From: Denitromonas ohlonensis
Lineage (GTDB): Bacteria; Pseudomonadota; Gammaproteobacteria; Burkholderiales; Rhodocyclaceae
Assembly (NCBI RefSeq): GCF_007625205.1
Contig: NZ_VMNI01000011.1
Coordinates: 1-56,236, forward strand
Reading direction: 5' to 3'
Length of the DNA stretch: 56,236 nt
In this document: in pieces, positions 34,222 through 43,140 of the stretch
Position numbering within the stretch: the stretch's first letter is position 1
Layout of the letters: each line of letters begins with the position of its first letter
Translations under genes and position numbers: made by a program
Notes under the pieces: generated by a model
The model's input: the letters and a program-made list of their open reading frames with translations, nothing else
The model's database searches: none
Told to the model about the DNA's origin: nothing

Positions 34222-35171
34222 GAGGTGATTGGCTTGCCGAAAGACGATGCCAACACTGCGTGATCGCGGCACAGCAGCGGGATGCCCGATAACACGGGAT
34301 ATACCAAGCCCGTTTCGGCTGACGAAAACGCGTCGGTGGTGCGAGTCAGTGGCGTTTGGGTCAGTGGGCACCGCCATGCCGGCGTTGTTACACTTCGAGC
34401 CTGGCTTTTTTCCAGACAGACGACCCCACTTGGGTTCAGGGGATTCACGTAGAAGTCCAGCAACCGGTAGTCGGTGACGTTACAGCCAAGTCGTTCTGCC
34501 GTTGCCTTAAGGTCGCGAACGTAGCCATGATGCGACATTCGGGCGCGGGCGTCCGCATCGGCTAACTCGTAGATCGGTTCCACAAGAACAACCGCGCGCT
34601 TAGCCACCCTAAGGAGCTCGCTCAGTGCTGCGGTTTCACGCCCTCCGTTTGGCTCAAGTGAGTGTGATGAGTACACCACATCTACGCTCTCGTCCGCGAG
34701 CGGAATGTTGAACAAGTCGGCTACAAACAGCTCTGCCTGTTGATGCTTATGCTTGAGCCATCCATTGCCGTGCGCGCACCGTGACCAACTGATGTCAAAG
34801 CCTAGGGCAACCGTTGGTGGCGCGGGCAGCGCTTCGAGCACGCCGGCGAGCGTTGTTGCCTCCCCTGAGCCAACTTCAAGCAAGGAACCTCCAGGCGAAA
34901 GATGTCGCGAAACCAGCGATGCGAGTTGCTCGCACCACAGTTGCTTTTCAGCGGGGTTCGACAGCGCTTGATTGACATAGGCGCCAGCTTGCAAATCGTA
35001 TGCGATGAGTGTCGCAATCGTGAGGTTGCTGGTTTTTCCGAGCGCCGCGCGAGCAAATTCCATGGCATTGTTGCCTTGCTCGAAAGCCGAACGCATGCCA
35101 ACGAGCAGTCGCCGCAAGTCTTCCGCAGACAGATCGTCGTCATGTTGCGTGAGCGAATTCATTGATTTCAT
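34218..35171 (-). CDS. SAM-dependent methyltransferase with C-terminal Trm112-like domain
   Basis: The 317-aa protein has methyltransferase motif I SLLEVGSGEATTLAGVL near residues 95-111, GFDISWSRCAHGNGWL, and VDVVYSSHSLEPNGGRE. The last ~45 residues (WRCPLTQTPLTR ... LVYPVLSGIPLLCRDHA) look like a Trm112/YcaR module fused to the enzyme, which in other systems supports methyltransferases or binds zinc; only part of the usual cysteine set is present. It sits between pseI and the amidotransferase, so methylation of the nonulosonic acid or its amidino group is plausible. Confidence 0.78.
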   Translation of the reverse strand: MKSMNSLTQHDDDLSAEDLRRLLVGMRSAFEQGNNAMEFARAALGKTSNLTIATLIAYDLQAGAYVNQALSNPAEKQLWCEQLASLVSRHLSPGGSLLEVGSGEATTLAGVLEALPAPPTVALGFDISWSRCAHGNGWLKHKHQQAELFVADLFNIPLADESVDVVYSSHSLEPNGGRETAALSELLRVAKRAVVLVEPIYELADADARARMSHHGYVRDLKATAERLGCNVTDYRLLDFYVNPLNPSGVVCLEKSQARSVTTPAWRCPLTQTPLTRTTDAFSSAETGLVYPVLSGIPLLCRDHAVLASSFGKPITS

Positions 35172-35198
35172 GATTCAACGAAAGTAAGGGATGCCATT

Positions 35199-36254
35199 TT
35201 ACTTGAGAATATCCCACGAGACAGGTGTGCCCCGCGATATAGCGTTGCTGACGCGACGTCCGAGCACCGCGGAGAGCATACCGGGAGCAAGACCCAGGCC
35301 GGGGCGGATGGCGCGGACGTTTTCCAGGCTCAGTACGTCTCCGGGCTTCAAGTCCCTAGTGATGTAGAGCGAGCGCCTGAACTGAAGTGACTTGCGCTCG
35401 GCCTCGGTCGGCCCGTAGCGCACTTGGCCGAGCGCCTCCCAGGCGCGCCCTGTCTCGGTCACCAGCGCGCTCATTTCGGCAGGCTCAAGGGAGAAAGCGC
35501 TATCCACGCCGCCTTCGGCTCGATCGAGGGTGAAATGCTTTTCGATGACGGTGGCACCCATGGCCACACTGGCGACCGCGACGCCGACGCCCATGGTGTG
35601 ATCGGACAGACCGACTTCGCAGCCGAACATGTCTCTCATGTGTGCAATGGTGCGGATGTTCGTGTTGGCCGGGGTGGCCGGATAGGTGCTCGTGCATTTG
35701 AGCAGGACGAGGTGCTTGCAACCCGCCGCGCGTGCTGTGCGGACAGTTTCATCCATCTCTGCCAGTGTGGCCATGCCGGTCGAGATGATGAGGGGCTTGC
35801 CGGTGGCCGCTACCCGCCGGATCAGCGGCATATCCGTATTTTCGAAGGACGCTATCTTGTAGCAGGGCACCTGAAGGGATTCGAGAAAATCGACCGAGGT
35901 GTCATCGAAAGGCGTGCTGAACGGGATCATGCCATGCGACCGCGCACGCTCGAAGATAGGTTGGTGCCACTCCCAAGGGGTGTATGCCTCTGCATAAAGC
36001 GCATATAGTGACGTCCCGGCCCAGAGGCTGTCGGGGTCGTCGATATGAAATTCCCGCTCATTCAAATTGAGCGTCATCGTGTCCGGCGTGTAGGTCTGGA
36101 TCTTGAGTGCGTGAACTCCACTCCGGGCTGCGGCATCGACAATTGCAAGAGCCCTTTCCAGCGACTGGTTGTGATTGCCCGACATCTCGGCGATGACGAA
36201 AGGCGGGGCATCGGCCCCGATTCTGCGGCCTGCGATATGGAATTCGTCAGTCAT
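35199..36254 (-). CDS. pseI: Pseudaminic acid synthase
   Basis: The 351-aa protein has the NeuB-family TIM barrel: FVIAEMSGNHNQSLERALAIVDAAARSG-type start (EMSGNHNQ is typical of PseI rather than sialic acid synthase), ALKIQTYTPDTMT, FSTPFDDTSVDFLE, YKIASFENTDMPLI and SDHTMG. The C-terminal SAF/antifreeze-like domain covers about residues 285-351. It condenses 2,4-diacetamido-2,4,6-trideoxy-L-altrose with PEP to pseudaminic acid. Its start overlaps the PseG-PseH stop. Confidence 0.94.
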   Translation of the reverse strand: MTDEFHIAGRRIGADAPPFVIAEMSGNHNQSLERALAIVDAAARSGVHALKIQTYTPDTMTLNLNEREFHIDDPDSLWAGTSLYALYAEAYTPWEWHQPIFERARSHGMIPFSTPFDDTSVDFLESLQVPCYKIASFENTDMPLIRRVAATGKPLIISTGMATLAEMDETVRTARAAGCKHLVLLKCTSTYPATPANTNIRTIAHMRDMFGCEVGLSDHTMGVGVAVASVAMGATVIEKHFTLDRAEGGVDSAFSLEPAEMSALVTETGRAWEALGQVRYGPTEAERKSLQFRRSLYITRDLKPGDVLSLENVRAIRPGLGLAPGMLSAVLGRRVSNAISRGTPVSWDILK

Positions 36255-37749
36255 CAGTGATCACTCCTTTCGTCAGGATTGTGCGCTCGAAGCGGTAGCC
36301 GTTTGCCAGGAACATCTGGCGGGATTTCGAATTATCGTCCAGAACTTCGGCACGGAATCGTCGAGTCCCTTCGGCCTGTGCCATGAGCCAGTGCTCGGCG
36401 GCGACAAGGAGTTCTCCGCCCAGTCCGGCTCGAGTCTCGTCGGGGCCAAGATAGATGGAGACTTCGGCTTCGTCGCCTTTGATGTCGAATCGAACGACAC
36501 CCACGGGAGCGCCGTCGAGTTCTCCGATCGTGAGTTTTCGGTCGTTCCGGGCGAGCGTGCTTTCAAGCCAGGTCGTGTGCGTTTCAAAAGCAATTGGCTG
36601 CTTGTCTCTGGAGACGCGGCGAACCGTCTCCGAGTTTCGCCATTCGAAAAGCATGGCGCTGTCTGCCTTTGCCGCGGGGCGGATTCTAATACGAGTGCAG
36701 CCCATTTCGCGACACACGCGCTCGGTGCCGCGGCCATCGACCAGATCCAGTCCGGCTTTGGAGAGTCCGATGAGCCAGTGAGGACTCTCCTGTAGGGCAA
36801 GGAGGTGGCGAAGGATGATTTCATCACTATGCGTTGCGCCTTCGGGGGCGTGGAGCAGGCCGGCCGCGGCCGCGCATTCGAGTTGGGCGCGCTGGTTGAA
36901 GGCGGTGGGCCAAGCCAGTGTGGGCAGTCCGCCGCAGCAGCGCTCCCACAGCGCCGTGCCGCCGGTGCCAAGGCTCAGGTCCGCCGAGGCGATGAGCTCG
37001 GCCATGCGATCCGCCTGGATGTGGAGTGTGTGGCCTGATTCGGCGCACTGGGCGACGATAGAATCGCGAGCCGGGTGGGCGGCGCCGATGACCACGTCGA
37101 CCGCGATGCCCAGGGGAAAGGCCCGTGGCAACAATGCCAGGACGCGCCCGGTCTGGTTGTGCGCATCAACACCACCAAAAAACACGAGAATTCGGCGAAC
37201 GCGACCGTCCCTCTCGTGGCGCGGGGTGCGGGAGAATTCGGGCCGTAGCAGGCAGTAGCGCGGGCCCAGCAAGCGCCGGGTCCGGGCCGGGAGCCGGCTG
37301 TCGTAGCGCGTGGCGGTATCGGGCCAAAGGTTTTGGTCCAGGAGAAGGTCGCAGTCATGGTCCCGGTCGGCCAGATCGTCGATCACCAGCAGGTTGCCGA
37401 CCCGGCGACGCACGCGTTTTTCCCATCGCGCGTCCAGCGCGTAATGGTCGACGATCAGCCAGTCGGGCGACGCGTTGGAGACGTGCTCGACGAACTCGCT
37501 CGCATCGGTCTCCTGATCGCCGTCGAGCCAGGCGGCGTGGGGCAGATCGTCGGGCGTCCCGCCGCCTTTGAACCGTTTCACTCCGTGCCCCGCCTCGGTG
37601 AGCCGGGTTTCCATGCCATCCGTCAAATGCCTGCAGTAAAACGTGACGTCGGCGCCGCGTGCCTTGAGTGCATCGGCCAGCGTCTGGCATCGGGCCACAT
37701 GGCCGGTGCCGATCTGGGCCGATGCGTCGGTACGGACGGCGATTTTCAT
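36247..37749 (-). CDS. PseG-PseH fusion: UDP-sugar hydrolase plus GNAT N-acetyltransferase
   Basis: The 500-aa protein joins two pathway steps. Residues 1 to about 340 are PseG: MKIAVRTDASAQIGTGHVARC with His17 at the position of the catalytic base in C. jejuni PseG, LVIDDLADRDHDCDLLLDQN, RRILVFFGG, and SADLSLGTGGTALWERCCGGLP. Residues about 345-500 are a GNAT domain like PseH: RIRPAAKADSAMLFEWRNSETVR, and SIYLGPDETRAGLGGELL with the acyl-CoA loop. PseH acetylates the 4-amino group before PseG removes UDP, so the fusion joins consecutive reactions. The stop of pseF-side gene and the next start overlap as elsewhere in the array. Confidence 0.93.
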   Translation of the reverse strand: MKIAVRTDASAQIGTGHVARCQTLADALKARGADVTFYCRHLTDGMETRLTEAGHGVKRFKGGGTPDDLPHAAWLDGDQETDASEFVEHVSNASPDWLIVDHYALDARWEKRVRRRVGNLLVIDDLADRDHDCDLLLDQNLWPDTATRYDSRLPARTRRLLGPRYCLLRPEFSRTPRHERDGRVRRILVFFGGVDAHNQTGRVLALLPRAFPLGIAVDVVIGAAHPARDSIVAQCAESGHTLHIQADRMAELIASADLSLGTGGTALWERCCGGLPTLAWPTAFNQRAQLECAAAAGLLHAPEGATHSDEIILRHLLALQESPHWLIGLSKAGLDLVDGRGTERVCREMGCTRIRIRPAAKADSAMLFEWRNSETVRRVSRDKQPIAFETHTTWLESTLARNDRKLTIGELDGAPVGVVRFDIKGDEAEVSIYLGPDETRAGLGGELLVAAEHWLMAQAEGTRRFRAEVLDDNSKSRQMFLANGYRFERTILTKGVITDD

Positions 37750-38456
37750 GCGGCGTCCTGGTGGCGCTGTCGCAGGGCGAAGCAGGCCTCGGCCATGGCC
37801 AGGTCTGCCGCGTCATCGATGTCGACTGCGGACGTCCAGTCCATGGGAAAGAAGATGTGGCCGGGCAGGTAGAAGTTCTCGCCGCCAACGAACGCGTCTC
37901 GCTGAGCAAGCCACAGCGCACCTGTCGGGCAATACAGAGACGGCAGATCTTGCGAGCGTGACTGACGCGCCTCCGGGAATACCCAGTCCGGTTGCCCGTC
38001 CGGCGCCAGCTTGACGGCCCACCAGGGGTTCATCCAGCCGAACTTGAAGGCGCTGATCTGTGATGGAGCGCCACTGTCATGGAAATGCGTGACGCCGGCC
38101 CTGACGTCGTCGGCGTTGCGCAGTGGGCAGTTGGCCATCAGTTGCGCCACCACATCGTAGCGTTCGTTCCAGTATGTTTCGGCCTGCTCGAGCGCAATCC
38201 GGGTCGCCGCACTCGACGGTGACTGGTCGTCCGCTGCCCGGTCGCGGAGAAAGGGCACTTCCGCGCCCGCTGCGATCGCTGCCTGGGCGATTTCTTCGTC
38301 ATCAGTTGAAACCAGAACGCGCTGGAAGCAGCCCGAGTCGAGGGCAGCACCGACCGACCAGGCTAGCATCGGGCGGCCGCCAAAGGGCATGACATTCTTG
38401 CGCGGCAGGCGTTTTGATCCGCCGCGGGCAAGGATGATTGCGATGCGTTGTGTCAC
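37746..38456 (-). CDS. pseF: Acylneuraminate cytidylyltransferase family protein (pseudaminic acid cytidylyltransferase)
   Basis: The 236-aa protein has IAIILARGGSKRLPRKN near the N-terminus (the CTP-binding loop), PMLAWSVGAALDSG, VLVSTDDEEIA, LMANCPLRNADDV and CPTGALWLAQRD. It activates a nonulosonic acid as its CMP form. PseF is favoured over a neuraminic or legionaminic enzyme because of pseB, pseC, pseG/H and pseI in the same array. Translation probably begins at GTG 38456, which overlaps the upstream TGA (GTGA) and has GGAG six bases before; GTG 38459 is one codon longer. Confidence 0.87.
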   Translation of the reverse strand: MTQRIAIILARGGSKRLPRKNVMPFGGRPMLAWSVGAALDSGCFQRVLVSTDDEEIAQAAIAAGAEVPFLRDRAADDQSPSSAATRIALEQAETYWNERYDVVAQLMANCPLRNADDVRAGVTHFHDSGAPSQISAFKFGWMNPWWAVKLAPDGQPDWVFPEARQSRSQDLPSLYCPTGALWLAQRDAFVGGENFYLPGHIFFPMDWTSAVDIDDAADLAMAEACFALRQRHQDAA

Positions 38457-39208
38457 CACAGACTCCAGCCGCCGTCAGCCATCATGACATGCCCCGTGAT
38501 GGCGGAGGCGGCCTCCGACAGCAGCAGGTCCACCGGACCGGGCAATTCATCCTCACGGAGCATTCGGCCGGAGGGGCACAGTTCGGCGTATCTGGCCTTG
38601 AATGCCGGATTGACCCGGCCCTCCACCCCGCCAAAAGCCACGCAATTGACGCGGATGTGTTGCTCGGCAAGGCGAACCGCCAGCTCCTTGGTCAGATGCG
38701 CGAGCGCGGCCTTGGCCACACCATAATGAATGGGCGATTGCCGGGCCGGATCTTCATAAAGTTTCAGGTTGGGCGCCACGATCCCGTACTGCGACCCGAT
38801 GTTGACGACCGAAGTCAGGCGAGACCCTTGCATCCGGGCCAGTGCCATCGTCAGTTCGTAGGGCGCAATCACATCGAGCTGGAATTCATTCATGAAATTC
38901 TCGCGACGCACTTGGCCGGAGGATTCGATGCCCAAGAATGAAATGCTGCGCGCATTGTTCACGAGACCATCCGGCGTGAGCTCCATAGTGGACAGGGCGT
39001 CGGTGATGGTCTGGCAGGCGTCGCTCGCCATGAGGTCTGCGGCGATGGTGTAAAGGCGCCCTGCGCGCTGTTGTTTTGAAGCCAGCGCATCAAGCGCTTC
39101 TTGCGAACGGGAGACGGCGATCACCTTATCGGCCTGTGCGAGAAAATGCGCCGTCAGCGTCGAGCCGACCTTGCCGGTGGCTCCCGTGATGAGGATGGAG
39201 CGATTCAC
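38453..39208 (-). CDS. Short-chain dehydrogenase/reductase
   Basis: The 251-aa classical SDR has ILITGATGKVGSTLTAHFLAQ (TGxxxGxG), GLVNNARSISFLG, VVNIGSQYGIVAPN with the catalytic Ser, Y-x-x-x-K as YGVAKAALAHL, and VNCVAFGGVEG. It resembles the oxidoreductases next to CMP-nonulosonate synthetases, such as PtmA in Campylobacter flagellin loci. It probably modifies the nonulosonic acid or a precursor by keto reduction or oxidation. It is coupled to pseF and the Gfo/Idh gene. Confidence 0.85.
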   Translation of the reverse strand: MNRSILITGATGKVGSTLTAHFLAQADKVIAVSRSQEALDALASKQQRAGRLYTIAADLMASDACQTITDALSTMELTPDGLVNNARSISFLGIESSGQVRRENFMNEFQLDVIAPYELTMALARMQGSRLTSVVNIGSQYGIVAPNLKLYEDPARQSPIHYGVAKAALAHLTKELAVRLAEQHIRVNCVAFGGVEGRVNPAFKARYAELCPSGRMLREDELPGPVDLLLSEAASAITGHVMMADGGWSLW

Positions 39209-40104
39209 GATGATCTCCCGAGTTCGATGATTTCAACGACGTCGAGCATCTCTTGCGGGGCTGTGCGCACGTCGCGGGCCCGGGTGCCGTCGACGAAGTC
39301 CTGAAGGGCGGCGCGAAAGGCACGGAAAGTATCGGAAAACTGCAGGTCACAATAACCGGTCGTACCCATGACTCTGAAGCTGATGGGCACTGGAAGTGCG
39401 CCGTATGTGGACACCTGGCACTCAATGCCGGATTCGAACTCGGTGTGAACAACGATCCGGTCGGCGCTTTGCCAGCGGCAGTGCTTGCGTAGTCGACCTC
39501 GCTCTGGCGCTAGGCGAAGCATGGGCTCGATCACATGTACTGCGTATTTGTCCCAGTCCTTTGGAACCGTGGCAGCGACGCAGCGAATTTCACCGATACG
39601 CGCCCGTTGCCCGGCGTCGAGTTGCAGCTCGGGCGCATAGCGCAGGGCTGTGCAGGAAAAGAGCTGGCCGGGGTAGGTTTGCAGATCGATGAGTGCTTTG
39701 GCCTCATCCAGACTCAGTGCCAGCGGCTTGTCCACATAGATTGGCAGGCCGGCCTTGAGAAATGGCGTTGCATACTGCAGATGCGTTTCTGCGTCATCCC
39801 GGGCCAGCAACACGGCATCGACCTGACCGATCAGGTCGTCAGGGTGATCGCAGACAGAGTCGATGCATGCTGCCTTGGCGATCTGGCGCGACAGATCGGG
39901 GTCATGAGTCCAGACATGAGTGACCCGAGCGTTATCGATGCAGTCATCGGGAAAACGCTGTTGCTCCAGATAGCGGGGAATCACGGGAAATCCGCAGGTT
40001 TCCATTGCGGTCGCATCATAGCCATTGAATATTGCGGACCAGGAATAGGGGTGGCCGTTGCCGGGCGACATGCCCATGATGCCAAGTCGAAGCGCCTTGC
40101 TCAT
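39205..40104 (-). CDS. Gfo/Idh/MocA-family oxidoreductase
   Basis: The 299-aa protein begins MSKALRLGIMGMSPGNGHPYSWSAI, a Rossmann N-terminus with an unusual GMSPGNGHPYSW in place of GxGxxG; then AVLLARDDAETHL and the family's EKP-like VDKPLALSLDEAKAL near residue 123. The C-terminal half is the alpha/beta substrate domain with WDKYAVHVIEPMLRL. These enzymes oxidise or reduce sugar nucleotides or free sugars. ATG 40104 overlaps the AKR stop (ATGA) and has GGAAG upstream. Confidence 0.84.
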   Translation of the reverse strand: MSKALRLGIMGMSPGNGHPYSWSAIFNGYDATAMETCGFPVIPRYLEQQRFPDDCIDNARVTHVWTHDPDLSRQIAKAACIDSVCDHPDDLIGQVDAVLLARDDAETHLQYATPFLKAGLPIYVDKPLALSLDEAKALIDLQTYPGQLFSCTALRYAPELQLDAGQRARIGEIRCVAATVPKDWDKYAVHVIEPMLRLAPERGRLRKHCRWQSADRIVVHTEFESGIECQVSTYGALPVPISFRVMGTTGYCDLQFSDTFRAFRAALQDFVDGTRARDVRTAPQEMLDVVEIIELGRSS

Positions 40105-40988
40105 GCCAGCTTCCAACGGCTGGGGTCCAGGAATGCAGGATCATTCGAGGCGAAGGCGGATGCGTCGAAAGAGCGTACGTCGTCGAGTCCGCAAAGACAG
40201 GATTCGAACTGCGCCAGATTCTGGACGCCGATGAGGCAGCGACTCACCTCAGGGTGGTCACATACGAACGCAAGGGCTGCGAGCTGAGGTGGTGTACCCA
40301 TGTCCGCACACGCTTTTTGCCAGGCATCGAGCTTCGACCGCCAAGGGCTGAAGTAGTCAGGGGTCTGACTCGCCGGCGTGAGCAGCAGTCCCTGGAGATA
40401 CGCCGAACGGGCATGTATCTCGACGCCAAGCCTCGCGAGGCGTGAAAGGGTGCCATCGGTAATGAGCCGTTGGTCGAAAACATTGACGGGCAGTTGCACC
40501 AGATCTGGCGTAAAGCGGGCCAGGATGCTGTCAACCTGGGCCGCGGTATACACGGACACGCCGATTCGGCGAACCTTGCCACCCGCCTTGAGGGTGCTGA
40601 GTGCGTCGAGTAGATGTTCGCCGCCCGTTGAAATCAGATTGTCCGCATGGTGGACCAGAAGGCCCGAGACCGATTCGACGCGGAGTCTTTCAAGCGAACG
40701 TTCAAGCGTGGAGCACAGTGCTTCTGCATCCTGCTGGGTGATCGGAGTGTGACCGAATCGCGGGGTCTTGGTGATGACGTTGAATCCGTCGAGGTCATGC
40801 GCGCCCAGAATCGCCTCTGCTTCACCATACAGTGCTGCGGTATCGAGCGTGTCGATGCTTCGCTCTCGTGCTCGACTCAGGATACGGCCGACTTCGTCGG
40901 CCGGTGTCCGCCCGTTTGAATTCGTTACACCATAATCCAGTCCCCACTGGACGGTGCCCAAACCGATGCGTTGGGTGCGTGCGATCAC
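40101..40988 (-). CDS. Aldo/keto reductase family protein
   Basis: The 295-aa TIM-barrel reductase has IGLGTVQWGLDYGVTN, SIDTLDTAALYGEAEAILG with the catalytic Asp/Tyr, NVITKTPRFG, LLVHHADNL with the conserved His, and VRRIGVSVYTAAQV. AKRs of this subgroup turn up in nonulosonic acid and flagellar glycosylation loci. The start GTG 40988 overlaps the pseC stop. Together with the Gfo/Idh and SDR genes it forms a redox trio between pseC and pseF. Confidence 0.86.
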   Translation of the reverse strand: MIARTQRIGLGTVQWGLDYGVTNSNGRTPADEVGRILSRARERSIDTLDTAALYGEAEAILGAHDLDGFNVITKTPRFGHTPITQQDAEALCSTLERSLERLRVESVSGLLVHHADNLISTGGEHLLDALSTLKAGGKVRRIGVSVYTAAQVDSILARFTPDLVQLPVNVFDQRLITDGTLSRLARLGVEIHARSAYLQGLLLTPASQTPDYFSPWRSKLDAWQKACADMGTPPQLAALAFVCDHPEVSRCLIGVQNLAQFESCLCGLDDVRSFDASAFASNDPAFLDPSRWKLA

Positions 40989-42145
40989 GTCACAGCGTCC
41001 TTGAGGATGTCGACCACACGTGTCTGATCGTTGTCCGACAGGTCGGGAAACATGGGGAGACTGATGATCCGGAGGTAGTACGCTTCTGCCGACGGACAGT
41101 GTCCGGGCCTGAAGCCATGCTTGGCATAAAAGGGTTGCAGATACACCGGAATGTAGTGAACGTTGACGCCAATCTGGTGGGATCGCAGCGTTTCGAAAAC
41201 GCGGCGTCGGTCCAGATCCGGATTCAGACGGATCGGATACAGGTGGAGGGCAGAGCGCGATCCCGATGCATCGCTGGGCGGACGTTCAAGCGGCAGGCCA
41301 GCAAGCAGCTCGTCATAGCGTCGGGCAATCCTGTGTCTTGCCGCGATAAATGTTTCGAGGCGGTCCATCTGGCTGAGGCCTAGGGCCGCCTGCATTTCCG
41401 TCATGCGGTAGTTGAACCCGAGCTCGATCTGCTGGTAGTACCAGGGGCCGTCCGGTTCCCCCGTCATCAGCGCAGGATCGCGCGTGATGCCATGACTGCG
41501 AAGGCGGGCCATGCGCTCGGCAATGGCCGGGTCGGCCGTGACGGCGACACCACCTTCGGCCGTCGTGATGATCTTGACCGGATGAAAGCTGAAAACCGTG
41601 ACGTCGCTGTAGCGGCAGCTGCCCACGGGCTGATCGTCATAGTGTGCGCCGATGGCGTGAGAGGCGTCCTCGATGACCGAAAAGCCGAAGCGCTGGCTAA
41701 GTGCTCGAATGGCTTTCATGTCGCATGAGCGGCCGCACAAATGCACCGGAATTACGACCTTGGGTAACTGGCCACCGCGTTGCGCCTGAACGAGGCGTTG
41801 CTCCAACTGCTCAATACACAGATTGCCGGTATCCGGCGCTACATCCACGAAATCGACCGTGGCGCCGCAGTACAGGGCGCAATTGGCGCTGGCAACGAAA
41901 GTGATCGGGCTGGTCCATACGCGATCACCCGGCCCCACCCCCAGCGCCAGACAGGCGATGTGTAGCGCCGAGGTGGCGCTGTTAACGGCCACGGCGTGTG
42001 CCACACTGCAGTGTGTGGCGATCGCCGCTTCAAACGCCGGCACCACCGGCCCCTGGGTCAGGAAGTCGGATCGAAGCACGCGGACGACCGCTTCTACATC
42101 CTCCGCGCGAATCTGCTGGCGACCGTATGGGACAAAGCCGCTCAT
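40985..42145 (-). CDS. pseC: UDP-4-amino-4,6-dideoxy-N-acetyl-beta-L-altrosamine transaminase
   Basis: The 386-aa DegT/DnrJ/EryC1 aminotransferase reads YGRQQIRAEDVEAVVRVLRSDFLTQGP at the start, AVAVNSATSALHIACLALG, VIEDASHAIGAHY, and the PLP lysine (Lys191) in SFHPVKIITTAEGG. It aminates C4 of the PseB product using glutamate. ATG 42145 is used since it gives the standard family start, overlaps the pseB stop (ATGA) and has GGAAGG upstream; the longer frame to 42229 overlies pseB. Confidence 0.95.
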   Translation of the reverse strand: MSGFVPYGRQQIRAEDVEAVVRVLRSDFLTQGPVVPAFEAAIATHCSVAHAVAVNSATSALHIACLALGVGPGDRVWTSPITFVASANCALYCGATVDFVDVAPDTGNLCIEQLEQRLVQAQRGGQLPKVVIPVHLCGRSCDMKAIRALSQRFGFSVIEDASHAIGAHYDDQPVGSCRYSDVTVFSFHPVKIITTAEGGVAVTADPAIAERMARLRSHGITRDPALMTGEPDGPWYYQQIELGFNYRMTEMQAALGLSQMDRLETFIAARHRIARRYDELLAGLPLERPPSDASGSRSALHLYPIRLNPDLDRRRVFETLRSHQIGVNVHYIPVYLQPFYAKHGFRPGHCPSAEAYYLRIISLPMFPDLSDNDQTRVVDILKDAVT

Positions 42146-43140
42146 ATTTTGCCCACCTTCCCACGGTTGGCTGAAATCCAGGCGCGCAGTGATTCGACAT
42201 CCATCCACTCGGCGTTGTTGTCTGAGCAATAGGTGAAGTCATCCGCGACCTTGACGCCGTCGTTGATGCGAATCGGATCTTCGCTCCACTTGTGGATGGC
42301 CGGCAGGATCTTGTAGTGATCCTTGTACTCGTAGGTATGCGGCGCATCTTCCGGGCCGATCATCTGTTCATGGAGTTTTTCTCCCGGGCGGATGCCGACG
42401 ATCTTGTGGCGCGCCTCTGGCGCCACTGCGTGTGCGATGTCGGTGATGCCCATGGACGGAATCTTCTTGACGTAGATCTCGCCGCCAACCATGTCGTCGA
42501 AGGCGTGCCAGACTAGTTCCACCCCCTGCTCGAGCGTGATCATGAAGCGCGTCATGCGGGTGTCCGTGATTGGCAACTCGCCGCTCTTGGCGATCGACAG
42601 GAAGTACGGAATGACCGAACCCCTCGAGCCCATCACGTTGCCATAGCGGACAACGGCAAAGCGTGTGTCATTGCTTCCGGTGTAGGAGTTGCCAGCAACG
42701 AACAGCTTGTCCGAAGCCAGTTTTGTGGCGCCATACAGGTTGGCGGGACTGCTGGCCTTGTCTGTCGACAGCGCAACGACCCGCTTGACGCCCTGGTCGA
42801 TACAGGCGTCGATGAGATTCATGGCGCCATTGATGTTCGTCTTGACGCATTCGAAGGGATTGTACTCGGCGGTCGGAACAATCTTGGTGGCCGCGGCGTG
42901 AACAACGTAGTCCACGCCATGCAGGGCGCGCGCCAGGCGGTCCTTGTCACGAACATCACCGATGAAGAAGCGCACGCGCGGGTCGTCACCGTAAATCTTG
43001 GCCATTTCCCACTGCTTCATTTCGTCCCTGGAAAAAATGACCAGTCGTCTGGGGTTATATCGTTGAAGCGTCATGGGGACGAACGTATGGGCGAACGACC
43101 CGGTACCGCCTGTCACGAGGATTGAGGATTCATTCAGCAT
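42142..43140 (-). CDS. pseB: UDP-N-acetylglucosamine 4,6-dehydratase (inverting)
   Basis: The 332-aa SDR has ILVTGGTGSFAHTFVPMTL (PseB/FlaA1-type), VIFSRDEMKQWEMA, HAAATKIVPTAEYNPFECVKTNINGAMNLID, STDKASSPANLYGATKLASDKL and RYGNVMGSRGSVIP. The 330-aa soluble form without TM helices distinguishes it from the long WbpM/PglF type at 47523-49403. It is the first enzyme of the pseudaminic acid path and the first gene of the tightly packed run. Confidence 0.96.
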   Translation of the reverse strand: MLNESSILVTGGTGSFAHTFVPMTLQRYNPRRLVIFSRDEMKQWEMAKIYGDDPRVRFFIGDVRDKDRLARALHGVDYVVHAAATKIVPTAEYNPFECVKTNINGAMNLIDACIDQGVKRVVALSTDKASSPANLYGATKLASDKLFVAGNSYTGSNDTRFAVVRYGNVMGSRGSVIPYFLSIAKSGELPITDTRMTRFMITLEQGVELVWHAFDDMVGGEIYVKKIPSMGITDIAHAVAPEARHKIVGIRPGEKLHEQMIGPEDAPHTYEYKDHYKILPAIHKWSEDPIRINDGVKVADDFTYCSDNNAEWMDVESLRAWISANRGKVGKI

